Shown: piece by piece, positions 63,716 through 64,000 of the stretch
How positions within the stretch are numbered: the first letter of the stretch is position 1
How the letters are laid out: each line of letters opens with the position of its first letter
Assembly (NCBI RefSeq): GCF_013394655.1
Contig: NZ_CP053351.1
Location: 3,068,501-3,132,500 of the forward strand
DNA from: Winogradskyella schleiferi
Lineage (GTDB): Bacteria; Bacteroidota; Bacteroidia; Flavobacteriales; Flavobacteriaceae
DNA: 64,000 nucleotides
Reading direction: 5' to 3'
The notes under the pieces: generated by a model
The model's database searches: none
The model's input: only the letters and a program-made list of their open reading frames with translations
Told to the model about the DNA's origin: nothing
Made by a program: the position numbers and the translations under genes

Positions 63716-64000
63716 GCCACGCTACCTAACTAAATCCAGATTTAAGTTGGCACTTGATTGTCCAACTAAACTGTTCTATACTAGAAAGAAAGAATATGAA
63801 GATTCTAGCGAAACTGACACTTTCTTAGAAGCACTTGCTCAAGGAGGTTTCCAAGTGGAAGAATTGGCTCGTATGGAATACCCAGATGGCGTTGCCATTC
63901 TTGGCGAGGATTGGAATTATCAAAAACTTGCAGACAAAACAAGTGAATTATTACTCAATAAGAATGTCGTAATCTTTGAAGCAGCATTCTTATTTGAAGG
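63708..64000 (+). CDS. DUF2779/Cas4-like protein, N-terminal part (runs off the window)
   Basis: An open frame starts at TTG (63708), overlaps the nuclease stop by eight bases and continues to the window end (about 97 residues seen). It begins LTKPRYLTKSRFKLALDCP, followed by TKLFYTRKKEY, FLEALAQGGFQVEELAR and NVVIFEAAFLF. This is the pattern of DUF2779 proteins, which have a Cas4-like PD-(D/E)XK nuclease fold with an N-terminal cluster cysteine (CPTKLFY here). No ATG is available nearby, so the TTG start is likely. Function and full length cannot be judged. Confidence 0.75.
   Translation, partial: MTKPRYLTKSRFKLALDCPTKLFYTRKKEYEDSSETDTFLEALAQGGFQVEELARMEYPDGVAILGEDWNYQKLADKTSELLLNKNVVIFEAAFLFE

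Noticed and set aside
1..64000. CRISPR arrays, insertion sequences and rRNA genes
   Set aside because: No regularly spaced repeats, transposase genes, flanking inverted repeats or rRNA-like stretches were seen, although the DUF2779 protein is Cas4-like.

Overview
The window looks like the chromosome of a marine Flavobacteriaceae-type Bacteroidota. It is AT-rich, and it carries a TonB receptor with a carboxypeptidase-regulatory-like N-terminus, a Bacteroidota-style CzcA fused to an outer-membrane factor, many short SPII lipoproteins and few Shine-Dalgarno-like leaders. I saw no rRNA, tRNA, IS element or CRISPR array.

Layout. (1) 1-1283: the end of formate-tetrahydrofolate ligase. (2) 1734-6253, minus: a four-gene surface-glycan acylation operon (formyltransferase, SGNH/GDSL protein, MBOAT acyltransferase, BioF2-like GNAT). 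(3) 6715-13897, plus: a tricorn-like secreted protease, three lipoproteins (two of them paralogous) and an Ohr/OsmC peroxidase, closed by a 21-bp hairpin. (4) 14124-33644: a nonribosomal peptide cluster made of two divergent operons. The minus operon has a prolyl-to-pyrrolyl starter set (dehydrogenase, adenylation enzyme, free carrier protein), a C-A-PCP synthetase, a His-rich protein and a TonB receptor. The plus operon has a membrane protein, an ornithine-cyclodeaminase-like enzyme, a HupE/UreJ-like permease, then C-A(to motif A8), a GAMT-like methyltransferase, A(A9-A10)-PCP-TE, and an Sfp-type phosphopantetheinyl transferase. (5) 33913-36950, minus: DUF3570 / DUF4266 / ApbE flavin transferase / thioredoxin. 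(6) 37041-44434, minus: a divalent-metal efflux operon (His-rich protein, CzcA-OMF fusion, adaptor, VIT transporter, Crp/Fnr regulator). (7) 45292-58953: a NicO nickel transporter convergent with a complete uptake [NiFe]-hydrogenase locus of the group 1h/1l type (hydrogenase structural genes, maturation protease, hypABCDEF and five uncharacterised genes). (8) 59445-64000: a probable defence island (KAP NTPase plus a small repeat protein on minus; WYL regulator, PD-(D/E)XK nuclease and a DUF2779/Cas4-like protein running off the window on plus).

How the parts work together. The peptide cluster should make a pyrrole-2-carbonyl-capped dipeptide, one residue probably methylated. It is built in with a TonB receptor, a metal-type permease and a His-rich protein, so a metallophore is a reasonable hypothesis. 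Its most unusual feature is an adenylation domain split at exactly the place where other NRPSs carry an inserted methyltransferase, with a free-standing methyltransferase encoded in the gap. The hydrogenase locus suggests oxidation of trace H2, with nickel supplied by the adjacent NicO protein. A 69-70 nt element occurs three times, each copy just ahead of an intrinsic terminator on the minus strand. It is not explained by any gene here.
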